From positions 62,001-126,000 of the forward strand of contig JACJYP010000009.1 in NCBI GenBank assembly GCA_020636045.1: DNA of 64,000 bases, in the 5' to 3' direction. Under the pieces are notes generated by a model. That model did not search any database and had not been told where the DNA came from. It saw only the letters and a list, made by a program, of their open reading frames with translations. Below, piece after piece: positions 7,868 through 16,092 of the stretch. The stretch comes from Lewinellaceae bacterium (GTDB lineage Bacteria > Bacteroidota > Bacteroidia > Chitinophagales > Saprospiraceae). Position 1 is the first letter of the stretch. Each line of letters opens with the position of its first letter. Both the position numbers and the translations under genes were made by a program.

Positions 7868-8155
7868 TTAACTGTGTACCAATTTGATGAAGCCTTTCAG
7901 GAGAAAAATGAGGACGGAGCCGAAAAGCATATTTACCGCCACCATGGCTGCGGCTGCGCCGTACAGTCCGAATTTCCGGATGGCGAGACTGTCGGGAATA
8001 CCGATCTCATGACCTGCCAGCCGGTTTACGACAACCCAGGCGTTCAGGTGTTCCGCTTCTGCGCCGAGCAGGTAATCGATGATGATCATGATGCAAAGGC
8101 AGGCTATGCCGGCCACGAGGTAAATGCTCCAGGGGTGATTCAAAAAGTTTTTCAT
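7868..8155 (-). CDS. small two-helix membrane protein
   Basis: A 95-residue protein with two strongly hydrophobic segments: one near residues 9-30 (IYLVAGIACLCIMIIIDYLLG) and one near residues 66-90. They are joined by a polar, His-containing loop of about 35 residues. No family is recognised. It heads the probable minus-strand unit with the barrel at 7143 and the SDR at 6358. A Crp/Fnr-type regulator lies upstream in the same orientation after a 167-base gap that would hold this unit's promoter. Confidence 0.6.
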   Translation of the reverse strand: MKNFLNHPWSIYLVAGIACLCIMIIIDYLLGAEAEHLNAWVVVNRLAGHEIGIPDSLAIRKFGLYGAAAAMVAVNMLFGSVLIFLLKGFIKLVHS

Positions 8156-8322
8156 AATGCATGAGTTTTGGAGCGCGCCTGCATTTCAGTGCCGGGAAAA
8201 AGGTGTTGTTTGGCAAGTCCGGCGAAAGAAAATTCAACACGCCCCTGGTTCGGTACAAAGGTGGGCCCGAACGAAAGGCGCATGCATTAACATAGGTTAA
8301 GGAATGAAGACGGGAGGGTGTT

Positions 8323-8907
8323 TCAGTTCCCCTCCTGGAGCAGTTTGGCCCGGATACGGCTCAATTGAATGGGCGTAATGCCCAAATGGGAAGCGATGTG
8401 GTACTGCGGGATGAGTTGTTCGAGGCCGGGGTACTCTTCTCGAAAGATCAGGTAGTTGGTCGTGGCATCGTTGGTGACCATCCTGATATCGTGGCGCTCT
8501 TTATTGATCCATTCCCGCTCCATGATGATCCTGAACAGCGATTCGAAGCAGCGGTGATCGTCAAAAAGTGCGCGAAACCCGGCAAAGGAGAACCTGACGA
8601 GCCTGCAATCTGTCAACGCCTGAAAATTCAGTTCTGCCGGGCTTTGGGTCAGGAGCGCGGTGATGGCCGTGGGAAACGAGCCGGGGCCGAAAAAGGTCTT
8701 GTTGTATTCGTCGCCGTTCTTGTTGAAATAGACGCGAACGATGCCTTCCAGAAGCATATAACAATGGTGGGCGCGCTGCCCTTCGGCAACCAGATAATCG
8801 CCTTTGGGCATTGCCTCTAACTCGACCAGGGGTTCGAATGCAGCCCAGGCGTCTTCGGTAATCGGATGGATACGCGAAAGCGCGTCGTATAAATATGGGT
8901 GTTTCAT
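8323..8907 (-). CDS. Crp/Fnr family cyclic-nucleotide-binding-type transcriptional regulator
   Basis: A 194-residue regulator. The cupin-like cNMP-binding fold spans about residues 20-130 (KGDYLVAEGQRAHHCYMLLEGIVRVYF, with GSFPTA following). The C-terminal winged helix ends in HLGITPIQLSRIRAKL, the recognition helix region. The cAMP-contacting Arg-Ser pair of Crp is absent, as in most Bacteroidota members of this family. An in-frame extension to 9015 adds 36 residues with no family match, so the ATG at 8907 (MKHPYLYD) is preferred. The downstream envelope genes are candidate targets, by position only. Confidence 0.85.
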   Translation of the reverse strand: MKHPYLYDALSRIHPITEDAWAAFEPLVELEAMPKGDYLVAEGQRAHHCYMLLEGIVRVYFNKNGDEYNKTFFGPGSFPTAITALLTQSPAELNFQALTDCRLVRFSFAGFRALFDDHRCFESLFRIIMEREWINKERHDIRMVTNDATTNYLIFREEYPGLEQLIPQYHIASHLGITPIQLSRIRAKLLQEGN

Positions 8908-9028
8908 TTTCAGTTTTGGGCTTTGCAAGGTCGCAGAACCGGGATTCGGTGACCGTAGAATTACGTTCCGGAAAATAAAATTAAAGAATCGAACCCGAAA
9001 TCTACGGTTGATCATATAAAGTTTTGCT

Positions 9029-9160
9029 TGCAGGCAGGCGATTGGCAGGGGCAGTAAGCAGGATCGATAAGTTTCACTAAGAAACCAACACTAACACGCT
9101 TGTATTACTGCCAACTGCCAACTGCTACTGTCGACTGCCACTGCACACCGCCACTACAGT
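9029..9160. repeat. inverted pair of CTGCCAACTG-type repeats, copy 2
   Basis: On the left arm (9029-9062) the words are GGCAGGCG, TTGGCAGGGGCAGTAA and GCAGG. On the right arm (9106-9160) they are ATTACTGCCAACTGCC, AACTGCTACTG and GACTGCCACTGC. GGCAG...CAGTAA pairs with TTACTG...CTGCC, so the element can form a large imperfect stem with a loop of roughly 45 bases. Confidence 0.7.
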
Positions 9161-9202
9161 TTGTCGTGCACTTGCATTCAATAAAAAAACTCCTGCCAGC
9201 CG

Positions 9203-9233
9203 TTTGAAAATCAGTCGGTAACACTTAACTTGC
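9203..9233 (+). promoter_or_regulatory. possible promoter upstream of the giant secreted protein
   Basis: TTTG (9203-9206) and TAACTTG (9226-9232) are separated by exactly 19 bases, the usual Bacteroidota sigma-A spacing. The -7 element is imperfect. A start here would give a leader of about 265 bases. Confidence 0.3.
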
Positions 9234-9502
9234 GGGAGCAAAATTCTCCTCCAGGATTGCCGCAAGGCGATTTCTCCCAAATAATCACCTTCCGCCCATT
9301 CGCATTGACAAGCGCTTCCTTTTCGTCTGCCCTGACGGCTCTACCGTCATTTGTCAGATGCCGTACATTTTCCCGTATATACATTTGGTAATCACAAGAC
9401 CGGCCTATTTTGGAGGCGTTTTTACCCGATTTATCACCAACTGCCGCGATTACATCCCGGGTTCACCCCGGGCAAATCCGGCAGCAAACTCCTGTACCAA
9501 TC

Positions 9503-12500
9503 ATGCGCAGTTTTACCCGAGTTCTTTTACTGATCCTCTTTTGTTTGCCTTTCGCCGGCAGCCTGTCTGCCGCGCACATCGTCGGCGGCGGCATCACCTA
9601 TGAATGCCTGGGCCCTGTCAACAACGGTATGCACTACCGGTTTACGATGAAGATATACCGGGACTGTTTCAGTTCAGGCGCCTTTTTCGATACTCCTGCC
9701 AGCATTTCCACATTCAGCGGCAGCTACAGTTCCAACACGTTGTTTGACGTTATCGGGGCACCCCTAGTTTCTATGGATACGCTGGAGATTAATCAGCCGG
9801 ATTGTATTGAGAACCTGCCCGATCTGTGCCTGGAAGAAGGCACATACGTCTGGGAAAGGGTCCTTCCGGTCAGCGACCAGAGTTATTTTATCGTATACCA
9901 GCGCTGCTGCCGCACCAACGCCATCAACAATATCTTCGTACCCGGCGATGTCGGAGCCACTTACTATATCGAGATCACTCCCGCGGCGCAGCAGGCCTGC
10001 AACAACAGTCCGGTATTCAATAACTTTCCACCGATCGTCGTGTGCAACAACTATCCCCTGCTCGTGGATTACTCGGCAACCGACGTGGAAGGCGATCAGC
10101 TGGTTTACAGTTTCTGCTCGCCGTTTTCCGGCGGCGGTCCGCTCCTCAACCAGCCCGACCTGTTCAGCTGCTTCGGCGCGATGCCCACCCCACCCTGCGG
10201 GCCGCCTTTTGACGAAGTTCCGTTTATCACGCCATTGTACACTCCTACCCAGCCAATGGGCGGCAACCCGGTGGTCAGCATCAATGCGCAGACGGGCATC
10301 ATCAGCGGCACGCCGCAAATGATCGGCCAGTATGTAGTAGGAGTCTGTATAGAAGAATACCGCAACGGCCAGTTGCTGTCGGTCACGCGCCGCGATTTTC
10401 AGTTCAATGTCACCGACTGCAAGCCGCAGGTTACGGCGCTGGTCGACTATGACGATCTCGCCGGGCCGCAGCAATACATCATCCGAAAATGCGACGGCAG
10501 CACATCTGTTACGATCGACAATCAGAGTTTTCCGTTCGACAACATCGGCAACTTCGAGTGGACCTTCAACCTGAACGGCAATATTATCCAGAACACGACC
10601 GATTTTGATCTGAGCCTCGATTTCCCGGGCCTGGGCATCTACAACGGCATCCTGATCCTGAATGAAGGGCTGGATTGCGGCGATACCGCCTATATCCAGG
10701 TGCAACTGTTTGCGCCTGCTTCGCTCGATCTCGGTCCCGATTACAGCATTTGCCAGGACACAATCATCGTGCTCGACGCAGGGCCGGATTTTGCCGGATA
10801 CCTGTGGCAGGACGGCTCCACGGGCCAAACCTTTACAGCAACCAGCATTGGCGTGTATTATGTGGAGGCCACCGACCCCTGCGGCAACGTGCTGCGCGAT
10901 TCGGTCTTCGTCACCGGCGGTACGGCGCCCCCGATCGCGCTGAACGACGTCAGCATCTGCCCCGGCGAATCCGTTACGCTCAGCGCTACCGGATTCGAAA
11001 TGTACGCCTGGTCGCCGGGCAACGGGCTGGATTGCACGGATTGCCCTACGGTGATCGCGCAACCGACCGTCACGACCACTTATTCCCTGCTGGCCAGCAC
11101 GCAAAGCGGGTGCACTTCTGAGGCGCTGGTCACTATCACGGTATTGCCCACCCCCATGCAGACATACGTGATCCAGTTTTACCCGAACCAGTCTGTCACC
11201 ATCGGCGGTGAAACCTACACACAACCCACTACCGTGACCATTCCGGTCGCTTCCACGACAGGAGGCTGCGATTCGCTGAACACCTACATCCTCGAACTGC
11301 TCCCCACGACGCTCAACATCGAATGTCCGCCGAATGTTACGGTGGCTTTGCCGGGCAACGCAAGTACGATTGCCGTGGATTACGATCTGCCGGTGGTCAC
11401 GACCGATTGCCCGGGTGCAACGCCCGATGCCGAATTGACACAAGGCCTGCCGTCGGGCGGTGAATTCTCCGCCGGCGTCAATACCGTCTGTTATGCTGCG
11501 GCGAATACCTGCGACAACCAGGACTCCTGTTGCTTTACCGTCACGGTGACGACACTGGATATCCAGTGTCCGCCCGATCTGACCGTAGCACTGCCCGGCA
11601 ATACCGGCGCCGTTGCGGTGGATTACGACTTGCCGACGGCCACGACCGACTGCCCGGGTGACATGCCCGACATCCAACTGACGCAGGGCCTTGCCAGCGG
11701 CGGCGATTTCCCGGCAGGGGTCAATACCGTTTGTTACGAGGCCTCTACCTCCTGCGGCAACCAGGATTCCTGCTGCTTCACGGTCACGGTGACCACGCTC
11801 GATCTGCAATGCCCGCCCGATATCACGGTGGCTGCGCCCAACGGCGCCAATACGATCGCGGTGGACTACGATGCGCCGACCGCCACGACCAATTGTCCGG
11901 GCGACACACCCGATATTCAGCTGACGCAGGGTTCGCCGTCAGGCGGCGTGTTCGCAGCAGGCCTGAATACCGTCTGCTATGCCGCCACCACTTCCTGTGG
12001 CAATCAGGATGAATGCTGTTTTACGGTCATGGTGACCACATTGGACATCCAGTGCCCCGCGAACCAGACCGTCGAGTTGCCCGTGGCTGCCGTCACGGCG
12101 AACGTCGACTACAACGATCCGACGAGCACCACCAATTGCCCTGACCCGATGGTCGACCTGATCCTGCTGCAGGGACAAGCCAGCGGCAGCGGTTTCGCCG
12201 TGGGCGTTCATGAAATATGCTATGAAGGGCAGAACAATTGCGGCAACCGCGACACCTGCTGCTTCACGATCACGGTGCTCGACCCGCCGCCGCCCTGCGA
12301 CATCAAGACGATCGGCTGTATGAAGTTCGAGTTGCTCGACATCCGCCTGGATTCCATCAACCAGCCCAGGTTCCGCATTCGCACGACCAATTTCTGCGAC
12401 ACGGAAATGGACTATGTGGCCAACGAACTGCCGCCGGGCATCATCGCGGTGACGCCGCTGGAAGGCAGCATCTACACTGCGCCGAACACGGGCAACACCT

Positions 12501-13024
12501 ACCGCGTGCGCAATCCGAACGCTTCGCCGTTCTATAGTTTGCGCTACCGCTCCATTTCGCCGGGCCTGAAAAACGGCGAATCCGACATTTTCGAGCACCG
12601 GCTGACGCAACAGTCGTTCCCCAACAATTACATCCACATGTACGCCAAACTCAAGAACGGACAATCTTTCGAGGCGTACCTCAACACGTTCTACTGCCCC
12701 GTGCAGCCCTGGGAAGGCAACAAGCCTGCCGAGGGCGCCGACCGGGAGGCGCTTGGCACCTCACTTATGCAGCCGGCGCTTTCGCTGCGCCCCAATCCCT
12801 CTACGGGACTTGTGCTGGTGGACATGCAGGCCTGGCTGGGTCAGGATGTGCAATTGCGCCTGATCAACGCCCAGGGACAGGAAGTGATGGATCAGCAATA
12901 CCGGGATGTAAATGAATGGCTGGAACTCAACCTCGATCAGCGGTTCGCTGACGGTCTGTACTTCCTCGTGGTACAGCCTGCATCGGGCGTCAGAGCGACG
13001 GCGACGTTCGTATTGAAGCGATAA
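9503..13024 (+). CDS. giant secreted HYR-repeat protein with T9SS type A sorting domain
   Basis: A 1173-residue extracellular protein. The signal peptide is MRSFTRVLLLILFCLPFAG..., cleaved near SLSAAH. The N-terminal region (AHIVGGGITYECLGPVN) resembles the start of many large Bacteroidota adhesin-like proteins. After Ig/PKD-like modules come four tandem HYR domains of exactly 81 residues (11312-12283), each with ECPP/QCPP, VDYDxP, TDCPG and CCFTVTV. A Cys-containing module beginning CDIKTIGCMKFELL (about 12296-12712) follows, then a type A sorting domain (RPNPSTGLVLVDM to ATFVLKR). Start 9503 is used because the signal peptide begins there; the frame is open 31 codons further. It is expected to be exported by Sec, then the T9SS, and anchored or released at the surface. 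Confidence 0.9.
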   Translation: MRSFTRVLLLILFCLPFAGSLSAAHIVGGGITYECLGPVNNGMHYRFTMKIYRDCFSSGAFFDTPASISTFSGSYSSNTLFDVIGAPLVSMDTLEINQPDCIENLPDLCLEEGTYVWERVLPVSDQSYFIVYQRCCRTNAINNIFVPGDVGATYYIEITPAAQQACNNSPVFNNFPPIVVCNNYPLLVDYSATDVEGDQLVYSFCSPFSGGGPLLNQPDLFSCFGAMPTPPCGPPFDEVPFITPLYTPTQPMGGNPVVSINAQTGIISGTPQMIGQYVVGVCIEEYRNGQLLSVTRRDFQFNVTDCKPQVTALVDYDDLAGPQQYIIRKCDGSTSVTIDNQSFPFDNIGNFEWTFNLNGNIIQNTTDFDLSLDFPGLGIYNGILILNEGLDCGDTAYIQVQLFAPASLDLGPDYSICQDTIIVLDAGPDFAGYLWQDGSTGQTFTATSIGVYYVEATDPCGNVLRDSVFVTGGTAPPIALNDVSICPGESVTLSATGFEMYAWSPGNGLDCTDCPTVIAQPTVTTTYSLLASTQSGCTSEALVTITVLPTPMQTYVIQFYPNQSVTIGGETYTQPTTVTIPVASTTGGCDSLNTYILELLPTTLNIECPPNVTVALPGNASTIAVDYDLPVVTTDCPGATPDAELTQGLPSGGEFSAGVNTVCYAAANTCDNQDSCCFTVTVTTLDIQCPPDLTVALPGNTGAVAVDYDLPTATTDCPGDMPDIQLTQGLASGGDFPAGVNTVCYEASTSCGNQDSCCFTVTVTTLDLQCPPDITVAAPNGANTIAVDYDAPTATTNCPGDTPDIQLTQGSPSGGVFAAGLNTVCYAATTSCGNQDECCFTVMVTTLDIQCPANQTVELPVAAVTANVDYNDPTSTTNCPDPMVDLILLQGQASGSGFAVGVHEICYEGQNNCGNRDTCCFTITVLDPPPPCDIKTIGCMKFELLDIRLDSINQPRFRIRTTNFCDTEMDYVANELPPGIIAVTPLEGSIYTAPNTGNTYRVRNPNASPFYSLRYRSISPGLKNGESDIFEHRLTQQSFPNNYIHMYAKLKNGQSFEAYLNTFYCPVQPWEGNKPAEGADREALGTSLMQPALSLRPNPSTGLVLVDMQAWLGQDVQLRLINAQGQEVMDQQYRDVNEWLELNLDQRFADGLYFLVVQPASGVRATATFVLKR
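11312..12283 (+). repeat. four 243-bp in-frame HYR repeats
   Basis: Units begin at 11312, 11555, 11798 and 12041, each exactly 243 bp (81 codons). They share the words CAATGCCCG/CAGTGTCCG, GTGGATTACGA and CTGTTGCTTTACCGTCA-like ends. Equal length with diverged sequence indicates duplication followed by drift. Confidence 0.9.
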
Positions 13025-13473
13025 TAGTATCAAGATTATTATAACATAGTAGTATCCACGGACCAGTTCTGTATTTTCCCGAATAACAGGGTAACATACA
13101 GTAAGGTCCGTGGATACATTATAGTAAGAAGTAGCCAAAATATACGATTGGATGCACCCTTACCCGTACACAGATTCCGGCATCTGATTTTTTTATTTTA
13201 TATCCCGCTTGCCCGCATCGCCCGGACCGAGGCCCGGAATACAGTTCAATTCAGTAGTCGCGAATGATTTTCGCAAGCGCCACGCTTTTATCAGGAGGCA
13301 CATTTTCAGGTTGTCTGGGGTTCCGGATGCGTCTGAATGCTCACTGATATGGCTGGGCGGTCAATGAAAGTATTTGTCAAAAGAGTAGTGCATATCAACC
13401 TGGCATTTACTCTGCCAATCACATGGTCAGCCATCGCAGGTTGCCACTTTCTGTATCCATAAATCCATTTCCA
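13025..13473. other. intergenic region with long inverted repeat
   Basis: No gene is supported. Just past the stop of the giant protein lies a long inverted repeat (13052-13117). The remaining roughly 350 bases are of mixed composition, and no promoter of consensus quality was identified for the lipoprotein downstream. Confidence 0.65.
13052..13117. repeat. 13-bp perfect inverted repeat forming a 66-base hairpin
   Basis: GTATCCACGGACC (13052-13064) is exactly complementary to GGTCCGTGGATAC (13105-13117). Inside, CTGTA/TACAG and CCC/GGG can extend the structure. There is no U-tract directly after either arm. It begins 28 bases after the stop of the giant T9SS protein, so it could act as a terminator or an mRNA 3' stabiliser. 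It could equally be a small mobile (MITE-like) element. Confidence 0.8.
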
Positions 13474-15213
13474 ATGAGAAAACAATTAAGCATCGGTCCA
13501 GCGTGTCTTCTGACAGCATGTATGGCCTTGAATTCATGCAACTTTGGCAACCAGGTAGGCGACGCCAGCCTGACGGCCATTACAAAAAACGCATGCGGTT
13601 TGCTGGTCTTTCAGGACTCCACGCATTTCCAAACCGCATATGACTACCTGGAACAACAGCTGGATGCTTACGAAAACTCCACGGCTTCACAAACGAGTCA
13701 GGATGAAGAAAAACCATTGACAGATTTTGAACAGTCGAAGAATCACCTGTCTTACCGGCAAACTATCATTAATCAGGAACAAACCGCGGAAGACAATGAC
13801 GTTGATCTCTCAGTAAACCCCGTTTACGAGATACTGGAAGATGAAGAGATCCTTCAGTCCTTTCTCAATAAGGACAGAATGTTCATTATTGACAGTACTG
13901 TGTACTATTATTATGACGATTGCACACTTTACAAATTCCCGATCGGAAAAGAGTGCGCAAAAACGATCGCCGATGCGATTTCATATTTCGAACAATTACA
14001 ACACGGCAGTCCCGGGAAGCCCGGTTTCTACTATCAACAAACCGACATTTGCGAAGATGAAGAGGATTTCAAATCCATCACGGACGGCTACTGTCAGGAC
14101 ATCAGCGTTTTGGTTTGTACGCCCAATCCCTGCCAGCCGCAATTCACTACCCTGTTCATTTATTTCCCGAATATCAAGCAATCGATGTTTCACCTGAACA
14201 AATGTGAATACGAGATCGGTGGAACGACAAAAACATTGAATATTGCTTTGGCATCCGACATCACCAATTCGGGCAATGGTTGCGGATATGCCATTGGCTC
14301 ATACGGATTTGTGGAAAATTACAATTTTTCGGCGACCGGAAAAAAATACAAGATCAACGTTACTGCCGAATTCACTTATCTCGACGAGAATAATGCCACA
14401 CAAATCTGTACGACCAAGTTTACCTATGAATGGCTCGTGCAACCACCATGCCCCATCAATGAAACGGTTACCGTAAACGGGTTTATTGTAACAATAGATG
14501 CAGTAAATCCCTGCACGAGTCAATCGGGAGGCTTCACTTTCACACATACCGATGGTTCACCCAGTGTTTTGAGTGGTTATCCGACCCCTACTTCCACACA
14601 ACTGGAATACAATTGTCAGGGCAAAAAATCTGTTACGATCAATTATTCGCTGAACGGGTGCCAGAACAGCAAAACCATAAACGTATACCCCGTTAACCCA
14701 GGTCTTTGCTGTAAAAAACAGAGAGGGACATGCAACGGGACCATTCCCAGTACGGGCATTGCCAACCACAAGGTTTCTGTTAAACTGAAGCAACGAAACT
14801 GGCAACTGGTCGCGATTGTCAGGAATTTTGAAAAAAACAGCAAAAACAAATGGAAGCGGCGAAAAACCAATTTCTCAGGTGGTATCTCCGGGTCGGTATA
14901 TTATTACCTGAATTCGTGCGACTGTAAAGGCGTTTTCGATTTTAAAGACGTATCCATCAGTGCTGCAAAAGGTAATTCCAAAAAAAAGATCAGGGTTAAA
15001 TACAAGTTCAGGTCTGAAAAAAACACGATAGAAAACCTGCCTGGTGTAGGCGCCCTGCAAGGGATCACCCGCTTCAGGGCCTTCAAAAAGAACTGGACAA
15101 ATATTAACAGCAATCCGGGCATCAGCGATCCCTGGAAACTGACCATCCAGACATCCAATATCGCAAGTGAGACCCTGCGCATCGATTGTTCGACCGCAAA
15201 CTGTACAAAATAA
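13474..15213 (+). CDS. predicted lipoprotein of unknown function
   Basis: A 579-residue protein I do not recognise. It begins MRKQLSIGPACLLTACMALN and has a lipobox-like ALNSC at about residue 22, so it is probably an envelope lipoprotein. The region around residues 40-110 is acidic and Gln/Glu rich. The middle part has many Cys (CTPNPCQPQ, CPINETV, CTSQSGG) in Ig/PKD-like beta segments. The C-terminal third is strongly basic (KNSKNKWKRRK, KGNSKKKIRVK) and ends NCTK. Base composition is visibly AT-richer, with more AAA/AAT codons than its neighbours, consistent with transfer or relaxed selection. No T9SS tail was seen. The start 13474 is preferred over 13423 because the signal sequence begins there. 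A terminator follows. Confidence 0.65.
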   Translation: MRKQLSIGPACLLTACMALNSCNFGNQVGDASLTAITKNACGLLVFQDSTHFQTAYDYLEQQLDAYENSTASQTSQDEEKPLTDFEQSKNHLSYRQTIINQEQTAEDNDVDLSVNPVYEILEDEEILQSFLNKDRMFIIDSTVYYYYDDCTLYKFPIGKECAKTIADAISYFEQLQHGSPGKPGFYYQQTDICEDEEDFKSITDGYCQDISVLVCTPNPCQPQFTTLFIYFPNIKQSMFHLNKCEYEIGGTTKTLNIALASDITNSGNGCGYAIGSYGFVENYNFSATGKKYKINVTAEFTYLDENNATQICTTKFTYEWLVQPPCPINETVTVNGFIVTIDAVNPCTSQSGGFTFTHTDGSPSVLSGYPTPTSTQLEYNCQGKKSVTINYSLNGCQNSKTINVYPVNPGLCCKKQRGTCNGTIPSTGIANHKVSVKLKQRNWQLVAIVRNFEKNSKNKWKRRKTNFSGGISGSVYYYLNSCDCKGVFDFKDVSISAAKGNSKKKIRVKYKFRSEKNTIENLPGVGALQGITRFRAFKKNWTNINSNPGISDPWKLTIQTSNIASETLRIDCSTANCTK

Positions 15214-15262
15214 ATCGCTGATCCGGCGCCTTTGTTGGAGCATCGTTTTGAAATTCACTTGC

Positions 15263-15326
15263 ACCCGCAGATCATATCAATTGGCAATACCAGGCCGGCG
15301 ATAAGGTCTGCGGGTTTTGTTTTTTG
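15263..15326 (+). terminator. intrinsic terminator after the unknown lipoprotein
   Basis: Stem ACCCGCAGA (15263-15271) pairs with TCTGCGGGT (15307-15315), with a 35-base loop containing a further GC-rich CCAGGCCGG. A T-rich run TTTTGTTTTTT follows. Confidence 0.65.
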
Positions 15327-15362
15327 GGATAAGAACCGCTTAAAACAGCGCATGCTCCGGTA

Positions 15363-16085
15363 TTACCCGCCCCACTTGCGCAACTGGTTCAGCACGGCAG
15401 CGAAATCTTTCGGAAGTTCGCTTTTAAATTCCAGTCGTTCATTGCTTGCAGGATGATCGATGCGCAGGCGCGCGGCGTGCAGGCTGGTGCGGCTCATCAA
15501 AGGGCGCTCTTCCTCGCTGAATTTACCCGATTTGTAGGTTTTCCCCTTTATCTCAGACAACAGAAATGCAGCCCGGCGCCCATAAAGGGCATCGATGGCC
15601 AACGGATAGCCGATGCTTTGGAAGTGCACCCTGATCTGGTGGGTGCGGCCGGTTTTGATCAGCGCCTCCGCCAGGGTGAAGCGTTTGAATCGCTCTGCAA
15701 CGCGGTAGAAGGTAAGCGAGGGCTTGCCGGAATTGGTGACGGTCATTTTTCCCGGCGTGCCGGGGTGTTCGCCGATCGGCTTGTCGATCTCGCCCTCGTC
15801 GTGATGCAATACGCCATCCAGCAAGGCAAAATAGTATTTGTCGGCCGTGTGATGTTCGAATTGCATCGACAGGTGACGATGGGCGGCCTCCGAGCGGGCA
15901 AAACATAAAATGCCGCTGGTTTCGCGGTCGAGGCGATGCACAACGAATACTTTCCCGAAATCCCGTTCCAGCAAGCCCAGCAGGCTGTCCTTGTTGCCGA
16001 AGCGGTCGGGAATGCTCAGCAAACCGGCCGGTTTGACCACTACCAGCAGGTGTTCGTCTTCGTGCAGCAATTCGTAATGGCTCAT
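15363..16085 (-). CDS. RluA family pseudouridine synthase
   Basis: A 240-residue RNA pseudouridine synthase. The catalytic motif is VVHRLDRETSGI with the nucleophilic Asp, and the C-terminal KTGRTHQIRVHF segment is typical of the RluA/RluD family. There is no S4 domain, so it is of the short RluA/TruC-like type; the exact rRNA or tRNA target cannot be told from sequence alone. Its start lies 7 bases from the stop of the RibF-glycosyltransferase gene, so it is the next gene on the same probable transcript. Confidence 0.92.
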   Translation of the reverse strand: MSHYELLHEDEHLLVVVKPAGLLSIPDRFGNKDSLLGLLERDFGKVFVVHRLDRETSGILCFARSEAAHRHLSMQFEHHTADKYYFALLDGVLHHDEGEIDKPIGEHPGTPGKMTVTNSGKPSLTFYRVAERFKRFTLAEALIKTGRTHQIRVHFQSIGYPLAIDALYGRRAAFLLSEIKGKTYKSGKFSEEERPLMSRTSLHAARLRIDHPASNERLEFKSELPKDFAAVLNQLRKWGG

Positions 16086-16092
16086 GGACGCT

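Larger units (their letters stand above)
8908..9502. other. divergent intergenic region with structured repeats
   Basis: About 595 bases with no supported gene. It holds the regulator's promoter side, an inverted pair of CTGCCAACTG-type repeats (9029-9160), and a possible promoter for the giant secreted protein (TTTG at 9203, then 19 bases, then TAACTTG at 9226). Confidence 0.7.

Noticed and set aside
8908..9015. 36-residue N-terminal extension of the Crp/Fnr regulator
   Set aside because: The extension is basic and unlike the family; the ATG at 8907 gives the typical length.
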